Positions 8,321 to 18,900 of a stretch of DNA of 47,636 bases are shown one piece after another. This DNA is from Pedobacter sp. UBA4863 (GTDB taxonomy: Bacteria; Bacteroidota; Bacteroidia; Sphingobacteriales; Sphingobacteriaceae), in the NCBI RefSeq assembly GCF_002399615.1, contig NZ_DHDZ01000026.1, forward strand, positions 42,007 to 89,642. The letters run 5' to 3'. The stretch's first letter is position 1, and each line of letters opens with the position of its first letter. Position numbers and translations under genes: made by a program. The notes beneath the pieces are model-generated. The model worked only from the letters and a program-made list of their open reading frames with translations, searched no databases and was not told the DNA's origin.

Positions 8321-8402
8321 AACCCCTAAATCGCCTAAAGGGGACTTTTGTATGGTGTATAACATCATAGTATCCATTAGCATAAAGTCACCGTTAGGGG
8401 TT
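8321..8402. repeat. Small inverted repeat between feoB and the SprT-like gene
   Basis: aacccctaa (8321-8329) is repeated inverted as ttaggggtt (8394-8402), which overlaps the feoB stop codon. A nested cccct/agggg pair lies at 8323-8327 and 8339-8343. It could end the feoAB transcript, although no T-run follows. Confidence 0.35.
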
Positions 8403-10523
8403 TATAAGCTGATAAGCAATTAACGCCGCCACGTAAGCCATTACCGTCATGTAAACCAACTGTATAACCGGCCACTTCCATGATTTGGTTTCTCTGTAAA
8501 CAATAGCAACCGTACTCATGCACTGCATGGCAAAGGCATAGAACAGCATCAGCGAAAATGCGGTGGCAATGGTAAATATTGGCAAGCCTGTTTTTGGGTC
8601 TTTAGCAGCGGCAATTTTATCTCTTAATCGAAGTTCGCCCGCCTCGCTATCTTCTGCACCTTCTACGCTGTAAATAGTTGCCATGGTTCCTACAAAAGCT
8701 TCGCGGGCCGCAAAAGAGGTAATTAATGCAATGCCAATTTTCCAATCGTAACCCAAAGGCTTAATGGCCGGTTCTATTACTTTCCCTACAATTCCTGCAT
8801 AAGAATTTTCTAGCTTCTCTGCCGCCCTATCTCGCTCTAACGATGCCAATTGTACGCTATCTGTAGAGGTTGCTTCTATGTTATTGTATTTGGCATCTAT
8901 GGCTTCGAAACGCTGGCTAGGCCCATAAGTGGACATCACCCATAAAATAATAGAGATGGCAATAATTACCTTACCGGCTTCTACCACAAACGCCTTAGAC
9001 TTTTCGTACATGGTAAACAACACGTTTTTCCAGCGTGGCATACGATATACTGGCAATTCCATAATAAAGTACGAACGTTCTTTTGCTTTTAAGATAAATT
9101 TAAAAACCAATGCAACCAAAATAGCAGCGGCAATACTGATTAAATACATGCCCATTAATGCCAAGCCCTGCAGGTTTAAAATTCCCAAAACTTTTTCGTT
9201 GGGTACTACTAACGAAATAAGCAATGTATAAACTGGTAACCTGGCCGAGCAACTTATCAAGGGGGTAACCATGATGGTGATGATACGGTCTTTCCAATTT
9301 TCGATATTACGGGCACTCATAATAGAAGGCACCGCACAGGCAATACCGCCAATCATGGGCACTACAGATTTTCCACTCAACCCAAATTTACGCATCACCT
9401 TATCCATCATAAAGGTAACACGGGCCATGTAGCCTGTATCTTCTAAAATGGAAATTAATGCAAATAGGACAGCAATTTGCGGAATAAAAATAATGATACC
9501 GCCCAAACCTGCCACCACGCCATCCAACAACAAATCTGTAAGTACACCTGCCGGAAGGTATTCGTGTCCCCATTCGGTTAATGTTGCAAATCCACCTTCT
9601 ATCATATCCATTGGCACCGACGACCAAGAGAAAATTGCGTTGAAGATGAAAAAAAGAATGAAGAAGAAAATAATGACCCCCCCAATTTTATGGGTTAAAA
9701 CGGCATCTATCTTATCAGTAAGTATAAATTTTCTTTCTGCTCCAGTATCGGTTACTACATCATTTAATACTTTACTTAAATGTTTGTATCTGGCAACCGT
9801 TTCCTCGCCTTGCAGCTTTACTGTATCAAAACTATTGCTTACTTCAATTGTTTCTATTTCTTCCTGTTCCTTTGCAGTAAAGAAGGTTAAATGTTCGTGT
9901 TGATGAAGTATTTGCAGCGCATAATAATCGTTATCTACACCAATTTTTCGCTTAATTTCTTCGATTGCTTTTGGCGCAAAATCTTTAGTTTCGACACTGC
10001 TGTTTTGGGTAGCCACAGTAGTTGTTTGGGCTATTGCCTTTTTTAGTTGAGCTATACCTTCTTCTTTACGAGCCGATATACTTACCACTTGTACTCCCAA
10101 ACGCTCTGCTAATTTATCAACGTCAATGCTAATCCCTTCTTTCTTTGCCATATCGGCCATGTTTAGCACTAATAGCATAGGCTTACCTAAATCTGCTACT
10201 TGCGAAAACAATAAAAGATTACGACGAAGGTTGGTAGAATCTGCTACCAAAACGATGATATCTGGATGGGCATTATTACGCTCGTCTGCTAAAACTTGAA
10301 AAACGATACGCTCATCTTTACTTTTTGGATAAAGACTATACGTACCTGGCAGATCTATTATTTCTGCCGTTTTGCCAGAGGGAAGCTTACAATATCCGGT
10401 TTTTTTATCTACAGTAATGCCCGGAAAATTTCCAATCTTTTGGTTTAGACCGGTTAAAAGGTTAAAAAGGGTAGATTTTCCGGTATTCGGATTACCAACT
10501 AATGCAACTTTTAAATCAGCCAA
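8394..10523 (-). CDS. feoB: Ferrous iron transporter FeoB
   Basis: FeoB is the inner-membrane Fe(II) uptake protein. The 709-residue product begins with a G-protein domain: G1 GNPNTGKST (residues 10-18), the switch region GNFPGITVDKKTG, G3 DLPGTYSL and G4 LNMAD. A helical domain follows to about residue 270. The membrane part has two Gate regions, including GGIACAVPSIMSARNIENW and CSARLPVYTLLI, and a C-terminal hydrophobic tail. The start is TTG at 10523, four bases after the feoA stop; no ATG gives a better N-terminus and the MADLKVALVGNPNTGKS start fits the family. feoA and feoB form a tight two-gene operon. Regulation by iron is expected, but no Fur box was confidently identified. Confidence 0.95.
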   Translation of the reverse strand: MADLKVALVGNPNTGKSTLFNLLTGLNQKIGNFPGITVDKKTGYCKLPSGKTAEIIDLPGTYSLYPKSKDERIVFQVLADERNNAHPDIIVLVADSTNLRRNLLLFSQVADLGKPMLLVLNMADMAKKEGISIDVDKLAERLGVQVVSISARKEEGIAQLKKAIAQTTTVATQNSSVETKDFAPKAIEEIKRKIGVDNDYYALQILHQHEHLTFFTAKEQEEIETIEVSNSFDTVKLQGEETVARYKHLSKVLNDVVTDTGAERKFILTDKIDAVLTHKIGGVIIFFFILFFIFNAIFSWSSVPMDMIEGGFATLTEWGHEYLPAGVLTDLLLDGVVAGLGGIIIFIPQIAVLFALISILEDTGYMARVTFMMDKVMRKFGLSGKSVVPMIGGIACAVPSIMSARNIENWKDRIITIMVTPLISCSARLPVYTLLISLVVPNEKVLGILNLQGLALMGMYLISIAAAILVALVFKFILKAKERSYFIMELPVYRMPRWKNVLFTMYEKSKAFVVEAGKVIIAISIILWVMSTYGPSQRFEAIDAKYNNIEATSTDSVQLASLERDRAAEKLENSYAGIVGKVIEPAIKPLGYDWKIGIALITSFAAREAFVGTMATIYSVEGAEDSEAGELRLRDKIAAAKDPKTGLPIFTIATAFSLMLFYAFAMQCMSTVAIVYRETKSWKWPVIQLVYMTVMAYVAALIAYQLINP

Positions 10524-10527
10524 AATA

Positions 10528-10743
10528 TTATTGAATTACAATTACCGCTGCCTCGCTTTTACGTAAACAAAGTTGATAGCCTGCTACGCGAATAGCAATG
10601 GGGCAACCAAGTGGTGCGCATCTTTCAATCTCTACTACTTCTCCTGGAAGACATCCCATCTCCATTAATTTTACCGACATCTCTGCATCTGTAAAAGAAA
10701 CAATGGTAGCTTTTTGGCCAGGACTTAGTTGCGAAAGTTTCAT
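10528..10743 (-). CDS. feoA: FeoA domain protein
   Basis: The 71-residue SH3-like FeoA protein supports FeoB-dependent ferrous iron uptake, probably by binding FeoB on the cytosolic side. Typical features are the N-terminal KLSQLSPGQKATIVSF, the central MELGC-type motif seen here as LMEMGCLPGEVVEI, and the C-terminal IAIRVAGYQLCLRKSEA. It is first in the feoAB operon and is transcribed divergently from the lipoprotein gene at 10935. The 191-base divergent region should hold both promoters, but no exact TAnnTTTG match was seen for either. Confidence 0.92.
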   Translation of the reverse strand: MKLSQLSPGQKATIVSFTDAEMSVKLMEMGCLPGEVVEIERCAPLGCPIAIRVAGYQLCLRKSEAAVIVIQ

Positions 10744-10934
10744 ACAAAAAATTTATTTGCGTGTGTAAAACACCTTTTTATAGTAGATTAAAACTCCCGC
10801 AAGTTAGTTTTTATTTATATCAAATCCAAATAAGGAAATGTAACAAAAAGGTAAAGAGATGTAGCGTACACAAGTCCAAAACTTGCCTAAACCACCATTT
10901 ATACCTACTTTTACGTCTTTTTATCCAGGCACTT

Positions 10935-11804
10935 ATGAATATTGTCCAAAAGCTATCGATCTCGTGTTTATTACTGTTTGCCATTTGCTGCTTAAGTTGT
11001 AAGAAGGACAAACTCGTTACCAATGTTAAATTTCTTGGGCATAAAGGAGCAGGAAGTAATTTTTTTAACGACGTGCACATGGAAAATACGATACCATCTT
11101 TTGCACAGGCCATAGAAACCCTCGATGGGGTAGAAACAGATGTTGCGATGAGTTTGGATGGCACCATTTGGATGTATCATAACCAAGATGTAAATGATTA
11201 TGATTGCAATGAAGATCCTGAAAGATTTATTCCGGCAATGAACGATGAAGAACTAGAGCAGATAATGCTTTGCCACGAAACTAAGAAAGATAGGATATAT
11301 AAGCTTTCAGAACTTGTAGCCTTTTGGGAAAGCAGGGGCAAAAATTTTTACATCTCATTAGATATTAAACCTACATTTCCATCTTGGGTGTTTGAGTTGG
11401 TTGGGGGGCGCTCTAGTTATTACGATAAGCTTGCAGCCAGCTTGGCCAATCTACCTAGCATGGCAGAGGGAACCGAAAAAATATTTCTAGAATTCGATAG
11501 CCCACGCTTTCTTTCGCAACTTAAACTGTATGAAAAAACTGAAAAAATGGTGAGGTACTATACTGGCGATGGCGACATGGAGGAGCATATTGCCACGGCC
11601 TTAGCCAGAGGTTATGATGGAGTAAGTGTAGAAGGTGTAAAAGCTACGGCAGAAGAAGTACAAAAAGCTAAGGCTGCCGGCTTAAAAGTTCAGCTTTGGA
11701 CGCCCTATTTTAGGGATGAATTGCGGCCTGTGGTTGATAAAGATCCAGATTTTATACACACAGATAATATTCACGCTAAAAAAGCACTGAATATTGCTAA
11801 CTAA
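10935..11804 (+). CDS. Glycerophosphodiester phosphodiesterase-family lipoprotein
   Basis: The 289-residue product has a lipoprotein signal (hydrophobic SCLLLFAICCLSC, lipidated Cys about residue 22) and then a GDPD-type TIM barrel: GHKGAG (His 36), ENTIPSFAQAI, ETDVAMSLDG (Glu 67, Asp 69) and MYHNQDV (His 82). Family members hydrolyse glycerophosphodiesters to glycerol 3-phosphate and an alcohol. Two positions deviate: HRG is HKG and the usual HD pair is HN, while both catalytic-type histidines and the Glu/Asp pair remain. Activity is therefore plausible but the substrate may differ. An upstream in-frame start at 10761 would bury the lipoprotein signal, so ATG 10935 is chosen. It ends at a good terminator. 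Confidence 0.82.
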   Translation: MNIVQKLSISCLLLFAICCLSCKKDKLVTNVKFLGHKGAGSNFFNDVHMENTIPSFAQAIETLDGVETDVAMSLDGTIWMYHNQDVNDYDCNEDPERFIPAMNDEELEQIMLCHETKKDRIYKLSELVAFWESRGKNFYISLDIKPTFPSWVFELVGGRSSYYDKLAASLANLPSMAEGTEKIFLEFDSPRFLSQLKLYEKTEKMVRYYTGDGDMEEHIATALARGYDGVSVEGVKATAEEVQKAKAAGLKVQLWTPYFRDELRPVVDKDPDFIHTDNIHAKKALNIAN

Positions 11805-11805
11805 A

Positions 11806-11832
11806 AAGAGCCCGATAAAATACCGGGCTCTT
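11806..11832 (+). terminator. Intrinsic terminator after the GDPD-family gene
   Basis: aagagcccg (11806-11814) pairs perfectly with cgggctctt (11824-11832) across a 9-base loop, starting right at the stop codon. The following T-run is weak. A second small hairpin (gcccaa/ttgggc, 11857-11871) lies between it and the convergent gene. Confidence 0.7.
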
Positions 11833-11923
11833 AATCGTAATTAATTTTTAAGGTTCGCCCAACTTTTGGGCTTCAGTCCAATATTGGTGAGCTCTTTTTA
11901 GTTTTAGTGAATGCAAAAACTGC

Positions 11924-14692
11924 CTACATTCCGTGTCCACCCATTCTGAAACTACCTGGGCCTCTCTGCCCTTGGGTTTGCATACCTGCAATAGTACTTA
12001 GCGAGTATGTAAATGAGAACATAAAATAACGTTTTAATACGTTAAAGTTTTGATCGGAAATTGTATTTGCTGTAGCGGTACGGGTAATACCAACATTTTG
12101 ATCAAGTAAATCGTTTACCGACAGCTTAAATGTACCTTTATTTTTAAAGAATTGGCGACTGATATATGCGTTGACCACCATGTTTGAAGTGTTATAATCG
12201 CCTCTACCTGTATAGTTGTTATAGGTTAAGTCTGATTGTAAACGGATATTTCCTGGGAACATATAACTAATATCGATATTAGGAGAAAGCGTGTAATAAT
12301 TGGTTTCGCTTAGCTGTGTATTGGTGTAATTTGCCCTATCCCATCTACCAGAAACACCTGCAATTAAATCAAACTTATCAATATTGCTCACTAATTTATA
12401 ACCGTTAGATATACCTAGGTTTTTGGTTACCATTTCTGCTCCGGTTGAGGAGATGTTGGTTGTTTGTCCGTTAGATATACCTCCGTTAATTTGTAAGTTT
12501 AACTTATTGCCCTTTATAATTGGCAAGCCTAAACTACCAAATATATTGGCATTGTAGTTACCATCAACGTTTATGTATTTATTTTCTATTTTTCCCGTAC
12601 TTAACACATTTTGTGTAATACCAAAGTCGTTAAAAGTTTGGGTAATAAAAGCACCTAAAAACAAAGTACGATAACTTGCAAAATCAAAGTTATTATAGAA
12701 TATTCTGAAATTATTAGCAAACGAAGGCTTTAAGTTAGGGTTACCAGTGGTAATGCTCAAGTTGTTGGTATTGTCTATTACCGGCTGAATTTGATCTATA
12801 CTTGGTTGGTTGGTACGTCCGTTATATTCGAATCTTAAACGTTTATTGTTACTAAAAGTATATCTAAACTGTGCCGAAGGTGTGATGTTAATGAAATCTT
12901 GTTTAAACAACAGGCCAGTAGTTAAATTATCGTTTTTACGATTGGTTTGCTGTGCTGCTACTCCTACGTTCCAGTTGTATTTTTTCTGGGTTTTGCTTAA
13001 GCTTAAACCTAGCGCATTTGTCCAAGTGATGTTTTCAAATTCATTAGTAAAATCTACATTTACCAAATCGTACAATTGTGTAGCGTTGTTAAAATCGTAA
13101 ACGTTACGTGCCCTATTGTCGTGTGCGTAGGTGTTTTGGTAGTTAAATTCTATGTTTAGGGTTTTAGAAAGCGGCTCTGTATATACTAACCTGGCAGTAT
13201 TGTTAAATGAGTTAACTTTATTATCGTTTAACTGATTTAGTGCTGTTGTGGTTATAGCACCCAATTGGGTAGTTCTAGTTTCTGGGTTCTTATTAAAAAT
13301 ATTTTCTTCGTTATTGTTGATGTTGGTATTCACATTTAAAGATAACGTACGTCCTCTGCGCAAAAACTTCCTTCTAATTAGCAAATTATTGTTGATTGAA
13401 GGCGAAGCAGCACCTGTAATTAAGCTTTGAGAACCCACGGTATTGCCTGCTGTATTATTTCTAATGTAGTTTGTTAAGCTATTTGCATCGTTTTCGGTAT
13501 AGGAGATATTTGGCTGTATCCTGATAGAAGTTGCAGAATCTAACTTGGTATCTACCATAAAATTTAAACGGTGGTTTAAACGCTCGGTAGTGCTTTCTAA
13601 GTTGCTGTTATTGGTAATCACATTGTTGCCAATAAAGTTTTGTGAATTTGAAATATTGGTATTATACAATGATGTTTTATTAAAGAAATAACTGGCATTG
13701 AACTGTGTACCGTCATCGTAAGTGTCGCCAAAATTAATTCCCGCAGCATTGGTGGTTGTAATGCCCGATTGTTGACCGCCGCCACCGCCAAACATCATAC
13801 CACGTCCTCTTCCACCGCCAATACCGCCACCAAAGTTTTGTTTGTTTACGTTATTAAATTGCCCAATTAAAGACAATTGTTGTGCATTATCAAAACGGTT
13901 TACGTTAAGGTTTACATCGTACCTATCGTTAGTTCCATAACCTAGGGTACTGTTACCTACATAACCTTTATTTTTAACGCCATTTTTGGTTACAATGTTC
14001 AATATTTTTTCACGGTTACCATCGTCAACGCCAGAAAATTTAGATTGCTCAGACATGTCGTCTATAATCTGGATTTTATCTACCATATCGGCAGGGAGGT
14101 TTCTGGTGGCCAAAAGCGGATCGTTGCCCATAAAATCCTTACCATCAACACGTACGCGTTTAATGGTTTCGCCTTGTGTTGTTACGGTTCCATCTTTAGA
14201 AACATCAACTCCGGGCACTTTTTTCAACAAATCTTCAACTACTGCATTTTCTTTAACCTTTAGGGTAGATGCACTAATTTCTAAAGTATCTTTCTTCACT
14301 ACAACAGGAGGTGTTTCGCCCTTAATCTCTATTCCTTTTAAAGTTACCCCTGTATCTTCCATTAGCAGTTCTCCAAAGTTAATACTCGGCTTACCTGCGG
14401 TAAGTTCAAATTCTCTGTTAATGGTTTTTAAACCTAGGTAAACTACATACAGTTTATATTTGCCTGCCGCAATATTGTTAATAGCAAATGTGCCATTTGC
14501 GTTACTCGAAACTGCACCTACCACAGTAGAGTCGGCGCTCATTTTTTTAATAGCTATAGAGGCATAGTCTATTGGTTTTTTATCTTTTTGGTTGAGCACT
14601 TTTCCGCTCACAGTTCCCTGAGCTTGTGCAAAAGCAATGTTGACTAGCAAAAGCGTAGTCACAAATAGCAATCTTTGTAAATGTTTGTTCAT
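11924..14692 (-). CDS. Outer-membrane beta-barrel protein with carboxypeptidase-like regulatory domain (TonB-receptor-like)
   Basis: The 922-residue protein has a signal peptide (LLFVTTLLLVNIAFAQAQ), a carboxypeptidase-D-like regulatory domain (about 25-110, GTVSGKVLNQKDKKPIDYA), a plug-like region (about 130-230, VEDLLKKVPGVDVSKDGT then RVRVDGKDF) and a long Asn/Thr-rich beta-barrel. A glycine-rich stretch at about residues 281-304 follows the plug. The C-terminus is also Gly/Met-rich and lacks the usual terminal aromatic residue. This matches the Bacteroidota outer-membrane beta-barrel family related to TonB-dependent receptors. No SusD partner is adjacent, so a SusCD-type glycan role is not supported. 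ATG 14692 is preferred over 14725 because it directly precedes the signal peptide. The ligand is unknown. Confidence 0.82.
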   Translation of the reverse strand: MNKHLQRLLFVTTLLLVNIAFAQAQGTVSGKVLNQKDKKPIDYASIAIKKMSADSTVVGAVSSNANGTFAINNIAAGKYKLYVVYLGLKTINREFELTAGKPSINFGELLMEDTGVTLKGIEIKGETPPVVVKKDTLEISASTLKVKENAVVEDLLKKVPGVDVSKDGTVTTQGETIKRVRVDGKDFMGNDPLLATRNLPADMVDKIQIIDDMSEQSKFSGVDDGNREKILNIVTKNGVKNKGYVGNSTLGYGTNDRYDVNLNVNRFDNAQQLSLIGQFNNVNKQNFGGGIGGGRGRGMMFGGGGGQQSGITTTNAAGINFGDTYDDGTQFNASYFFNKTSLYNTNISNSQNFIGNNVITNNSNLESTTERLNHRLNFMVDTKLDSATSIRIQPNISYTENDANSLTNYIRNNTAGNTVGSQSLITGAASPSINNNLLIRRKFLRRGRTLSLNVNTNINNNEENIFNKNPETRTTQLGAITTTALNQLNDNKVNSFNNTARLVYTEPLSKTLNIEFNYQNTYAHDNRARNVYDFNNATQLYDLVNVDFTNEFENITWTNALGLSLSKTQKKYNWNVGVAAQQTNRKNDNLTTGLLFKQDFINITPSAQFRYTFSNNKRLRFEYNGRTNQPSIDQIQPVIDNTNNLSITTGNPNLKPSFANNFRIFYNNFDFASYRTLFLGAFITQTFNDFGITQNVLSTGKIENKYINVDGNYNANIFGSLGLPIIKGNKLNLQINGGISNGQTTNISSTGAEMVTKNLGISNGYKLVSNIDKFDLIAGVSGRWDRANYTNTQLSETNYYTLSPNIDISYMFPGNIRLQSDLTYNNYTGRGDYNTSNMVVNAYISRQFFKNKGTFKLSVNDLLDQNVGITRTATANTISDQNFNVLKRYFMFSFTYSLSTIAGMQTQGQRGPGSFRMGGHGM

Positions 14693-14962
14693 TTTTATAT
14701 TTAAAAAATTATTTTTTGAGATCATCTAGTCAGACTTATAAAAGCCACAAAAGTTTGTTAATAAATGTTAAAAGTGTAGTAACATTTTAAATACAACTAA
14801 CTTTGTCGTTACAAACGTTGAAAACAAGAATTTAAGAATTTAATGATGAGGCGCATTTATGGGCTCTAGCTATGAAAATAAGACGCTTTTGGACATTTAC
14901 AGCTAGGTTTAAAAATGCTGCAAGATGCCAGTAACAAAACCAGAAAAAAAATTAAAATTAGT

Positions 14963-15367
14963 TTAAACCTTTTCTTCATTGTAGTTTGACAAGTGTAAAA
15001 GCACGTAACTAAACACCCCCATAAAGCAACCCATCATATCACAGCCAAAATCCCACCATTCGGCAGAGCGATAGGTAAACACCTTCCATTGTAGCAGTTC
15101 TATGCCTCCGCCCAGGAGTACTGAAATAATAATGATCTTAAAAATAGTGAGCGAGCGAAAACTGTAGTTGTGCTGATATTTTATTTTTCCGTAGAACAAT
15201 AGAATAGTAAGCACATAGAAGAAACCTAAGTGGGCTAATTTATCGAAACCCGTAAAGAAGAAACTATTATCACCGCTGCTAGATAAATCAATATTACAAA
15301 GCACTAAAATAATTACTGTCCATAGTATGGCCCAGCGTTGGTACTTTAGTGCTTTGATAGCGGCCAT
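14963..15367 (-). CDS. VanZ-like family membrane protein
   Basis: The 134-residue protein has about four hydrophobic helices and the VanZ-like hallmarks: FDKLAHLGFFYVL in the second helix region, GGGIELLQ in the third, and RSAEWWDFGCDMMGC before the last helix. VanZ confers low-level teicoplanin resistance in enterococci, but chromosomal relatives are widespread and mostly uncharacterised, so no resistance role is claimed. It begins two bases after the gcvH stop and is very likely cotranscribed with gcvH. The 270 bases between this gene and the beta-barrel gene contain only that gene's upstream region. Confidence 0.8.
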   Translation of the reverse strand: MAAIKALKYQRWAILWTVIILVLCNIDLSSSGDNSFFFTGFDKLAHLGFFYVLTILLFYGKIKYQHNYSFRSLTIFKIIIISVLLGGGIELLQWKVFTYRSAEWWDFGCDMMGCFMGVFSYVLLHLSNYNEEKV

Positions 15368-15369
15368 GC

Positions 15370-15750
15370 TTATGCGCCTACTAAAGCTTTATATTCATCT
15401 GCGCTTAACAATCCGTCAACGTCGGCTACGTTTGCCAAAGCAACTTTAACCATCCAACCTTGACCATACGGATCACTATTTACCAACTCAGGGTTATCGT
15501 TTAGGGCTGCATTAACTTCGTTTATTGTGCCTGTAACTGGCATATAAAGATCAGAAACTGTTTTAACAGCTTCTACACTACCAAATACTTCGTCTGCGGC
15601 AACTTCGGCACCAACGGTATTGATATCTACATAAACAATATCTCCCAATTCTCTTTGTGCAAAATCAGTAATGCCAATAGTAGCTTCATTTCCTGATACC
15701 GATATCCATTCGTGATCTTTGGTGTATTTTAACTCTGATGGAAAGTTCAT
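15370..15750 (-). CDS. gcvH: Glycine cleavage system H protein
   Basis: GcvH is the lipoyl carrier that shuttles the aminomethyl group between the P, T and L proteins of the glycine cleavage system. The 126-residue length is standard. The lipoylation motif is GSVEAVKTVSDLY with Lys 63, and the N-terminal LKYTKDHEWI is diagnostic. No gcvP or gcvT gene is nearby, as is common when the system is dispersed. A promoter box lies 34 bases upstream. The downstream vanZ-like gene is separated by two bases. Confidence 0.96.
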   Translation of the reverse strand: MNFPSELKYTKDHEWISVSGNEATIGITDFAQRELGDIVYVDINTVGAEVAADEVFGSVEAVKTVSDLYMPVTGTINEVNAALNDNPELVNSDPYGQGWMVKVALANVADVDGLLSADEYKALVGA

Positions 15751-15784
15751 TTTTATCTAATTAAGTTTTTTGTAATTGTTTGCA

Positions 15785-15792
15785 CAAAGTTA
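15785..15792 (-). promoter_or_regulatory. -7 promoter element of the gcvH operon
   Basis: On the minus strand these bases read TAACTTTG, an exact TAnnTTTG match, about 34 bases before the gcvH ATG. No convincing -33 element was seen. Confidence 0.5.
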
Positions 15793-15917
15793 ATGATTTT
15801 ATACAATTGCCATCTACTTATTTAAAACTCTATTAACAAGCTTCCTATTGCGCAAACATCACCGCTTACACGAAGGCAATTTATCACTACTTTAAAATTA
15901 AAAAACAACCCTTACGT

Positions 15918-18900
15918 TTAATTTAACGTTACCCTTAAGCTAAAGCCAAAGTTGCTGAAGGAGGTGTTAAATGATTGCGATGTATAAGGCTTGGTAATAT
16001 TAGAATCGTAAAACAAGCGTACGTTAAAGCGTTGGTTTAACACATAATCTACGCTTGGGCGCAAAGTTATATTTTTTGCTCCCGACGAAACTTCTGCTTC
16101 GACAATGTCTGCCCTGTAAATTACTGTTTTGTTATCCCTAACAGATACATCTAGCTTAAAGTCCATGTTGTTATCCATCTTAAGATCTTTAAACAAGCCA
16201 AAAGGAAACCTAAACTTGGTAGTACGATAACCCAAACCAAATACCACATTGTTTTCGGAAAGATGCGCCAACTGACTGTTTGCCAAACTTAAGCCCAACA
16301 ACCTCGTTTTATTAATTTCGAAATTAAGGGTCATGTTGTTTTTAAGCCGTGTATCTACCCCTACCAAAGGTGCAAATTGTTCTGAAATACTCACTTGTGC
16401 AAATTGGTACATTGGCAAGAAATTACCATTTACGTCGGTACTGCTCACAGAACCCGCTGTTTCCTCGTATTTTAATAGACTATTAAAACCATTGATACTG
16501 TAAGTAGAACGGTAGCCATGCCTGATGCTCAGTTCAGAAAACCGATCTGCAATGAAAGGATATTTGGTTAAGCCCGAATACGTTAACCTCCAGTTTGGCA
16601 ACGGAATTTTAGGCAAACTATTTAAGCTCGATGAGTTTGCATCTTTACCAGTATATGCCGCTATAAATGCCAGCACCACAACATCTTGCGAACTTTTATC
16701 GTAACCTAGTGCATAACCATTTACCACACCGCTAGAATTAGGGTTTTGTGCGCCCAAACGACGGGAAATTACCGATCTATTGTTCATAAATTCATTAAAA
16801 ACACCCGACAAAGTACTGCCACTTTTGTCTTTAAATGCGGTACCAAAAGTAATGGTAGAAACGTTATAATCTCCAGTAGTATTGGGGCTCATATTAACAA
16901 AACCATTGCTAGGCGTATCGTATTTAAAATTAGTAGAATAATTTAAAGTGCGGTTTTTAGAGGCGGTAAGCGTTACCTTTAAATCTCTTATAGGCTCTAT
17001 GCTACTCGTTAACTGAAAATCTTCGCGTAGCGTATTTACATAGAGTTGCATTTGCTGTTCATCGGTTGTTATCCAGCCATTGTTTAAGGCCATTAATCTA
17101 ATATCTCTTTGGCTGCCAAACACAAAACCAAGGCCCGGTGCACCAGCATCGTCTAAACCAAAAAACTTGGTTTTAGGTAAATAGCCCGGCAAGAAAGTGC
17201 CTTTAGTTTGGGTATAGGCAACATTCACATTCTTTATACTGGTTAGCAAGCCCAACATAAAATTAGAAAACTTAAATGTGGTATCCCTATTGTTTAATGT
17301 GCGCCTAATAAACCCAAACTTGTTGTATAACGAAGTGATATTTAAAGTTGGGTTTACCTGTATGGTACGAGAGTTTTGAATGGTATTCCCCAAATCTATA
17401 GCAGGATCATTTAAGGTAGCCAAAGCTTCGGTTTGCCAAGTAAAAGTAGTACCGTAAGTGGTAGCTAGTGTTACCCAATCCATACCCGGAATTTTAGCAA
17501 TTGGCCAGTTATATCTCATGTTTAGGGCGTGATTATAGTCGGTGGTACGGCCTAAATTCTTAAGATTGTTCCACAAGGTATCTTTTTTCAATCCATTGAT
17601 ACGACCATCTGGTTCGTCGATAATAGAATAGTTCGTCGCATCGAAATCTAAGCTAAGCGATTTGGTTAAATCCCATGCAATACCGTAAACCCTCGTCATT
17701 AAAAAGTTTTTATTGAAAGTAGTATTAATAGTAGTATTAATAGGGATATAGGTATTTGGGTCGTTATTTCGCAAGGTATTTTCCGAGTAGAAACGATCCA
17801 TATCAACCCTAAAATTGATTGCATTAGGTAGCAGAGAAAAGTTAAAATCTTTTAATAGCTTCAGTGTATTTGATTTAATCAATTTATCAAACGGCTGATA
17901 GCTTTTAGAATTATAGCTATAGTTGTAAGCCAACGATGCTTTATAGGTATTTTGAATAGTGGTTTCGTTAATAAAATCGCGGTGCGACAACTTGCTCTGC
18001 GCATACGATACATTAAAGTTTTCTATATCCCACAACCTTACCTTTGCATCTTCTTTTATGCGGTCTTTACGCACATTGGTAAAGGCCAAGCTACTTCTGG
18101 TGGTGTAGTCTTGTGCAAAGTTTAATATCTCGTCTTTTTGCTGCTTTGTAGCATTATCTAATGCTTTAGAAAGTTCAATATCTGGCGTTCTTGGGTCGAA
18201 TTGTGGAGTAGCCACTTGTTTAGAATAGCTCACGAACATTGGAATTTTAACTCCGCTTTTTTGAGGCAGAAACTTGCCCAGCTCCATGTTCGACGAAATA
18301 TCGAAGGCTATGTTTTCTGCCCTGTTACGATCGCTCACTTTGCTGTCTATAGATCCAAAACCGATGGTAGCTTTTGTTCCCGAAACGTTTACATCGGCAA
18401 AATCGGCCAGTTTTGCACTCATGCGTGCCGTTGCCGCCCAACCACCACGTTCATCAAATTCTGTTAAGCGTAGTTCGTTAAACCAAACTTGCGCATATTT
18501 GGCAAGGCCATCATCGGTTGGCAAGGCATCTGGTGCACCTTTCCAAGGGTTTTTTAAGCCTAACATATACACCCTTATTTTGCTCATATCGGGCTGGCCC
18601 TTTACAATAATGGTATTTACGCCATCGCTATATTTATAAGGTACATTAACTGGCCATCCAGAATTATTACGTGCAATCTTAGCTTTTTGAAATAATGCTA
18701 ACTCTATATCTATTTTATTTTCCTCTGGCCAAATGGCATAAGCATCACTGGTGCCTGGATTGGTTACTTTTAACGGTTTATTGTACTCGTAATAGTTATC
18801 GTCGTTATCTGTACCTATCCTTAAAAATGCGTTAAGGTCATTATTTTCTAGCTGATGAATGCCATCAGCTTCTAGGTGAACGTACATTTCCAATCTTTTG

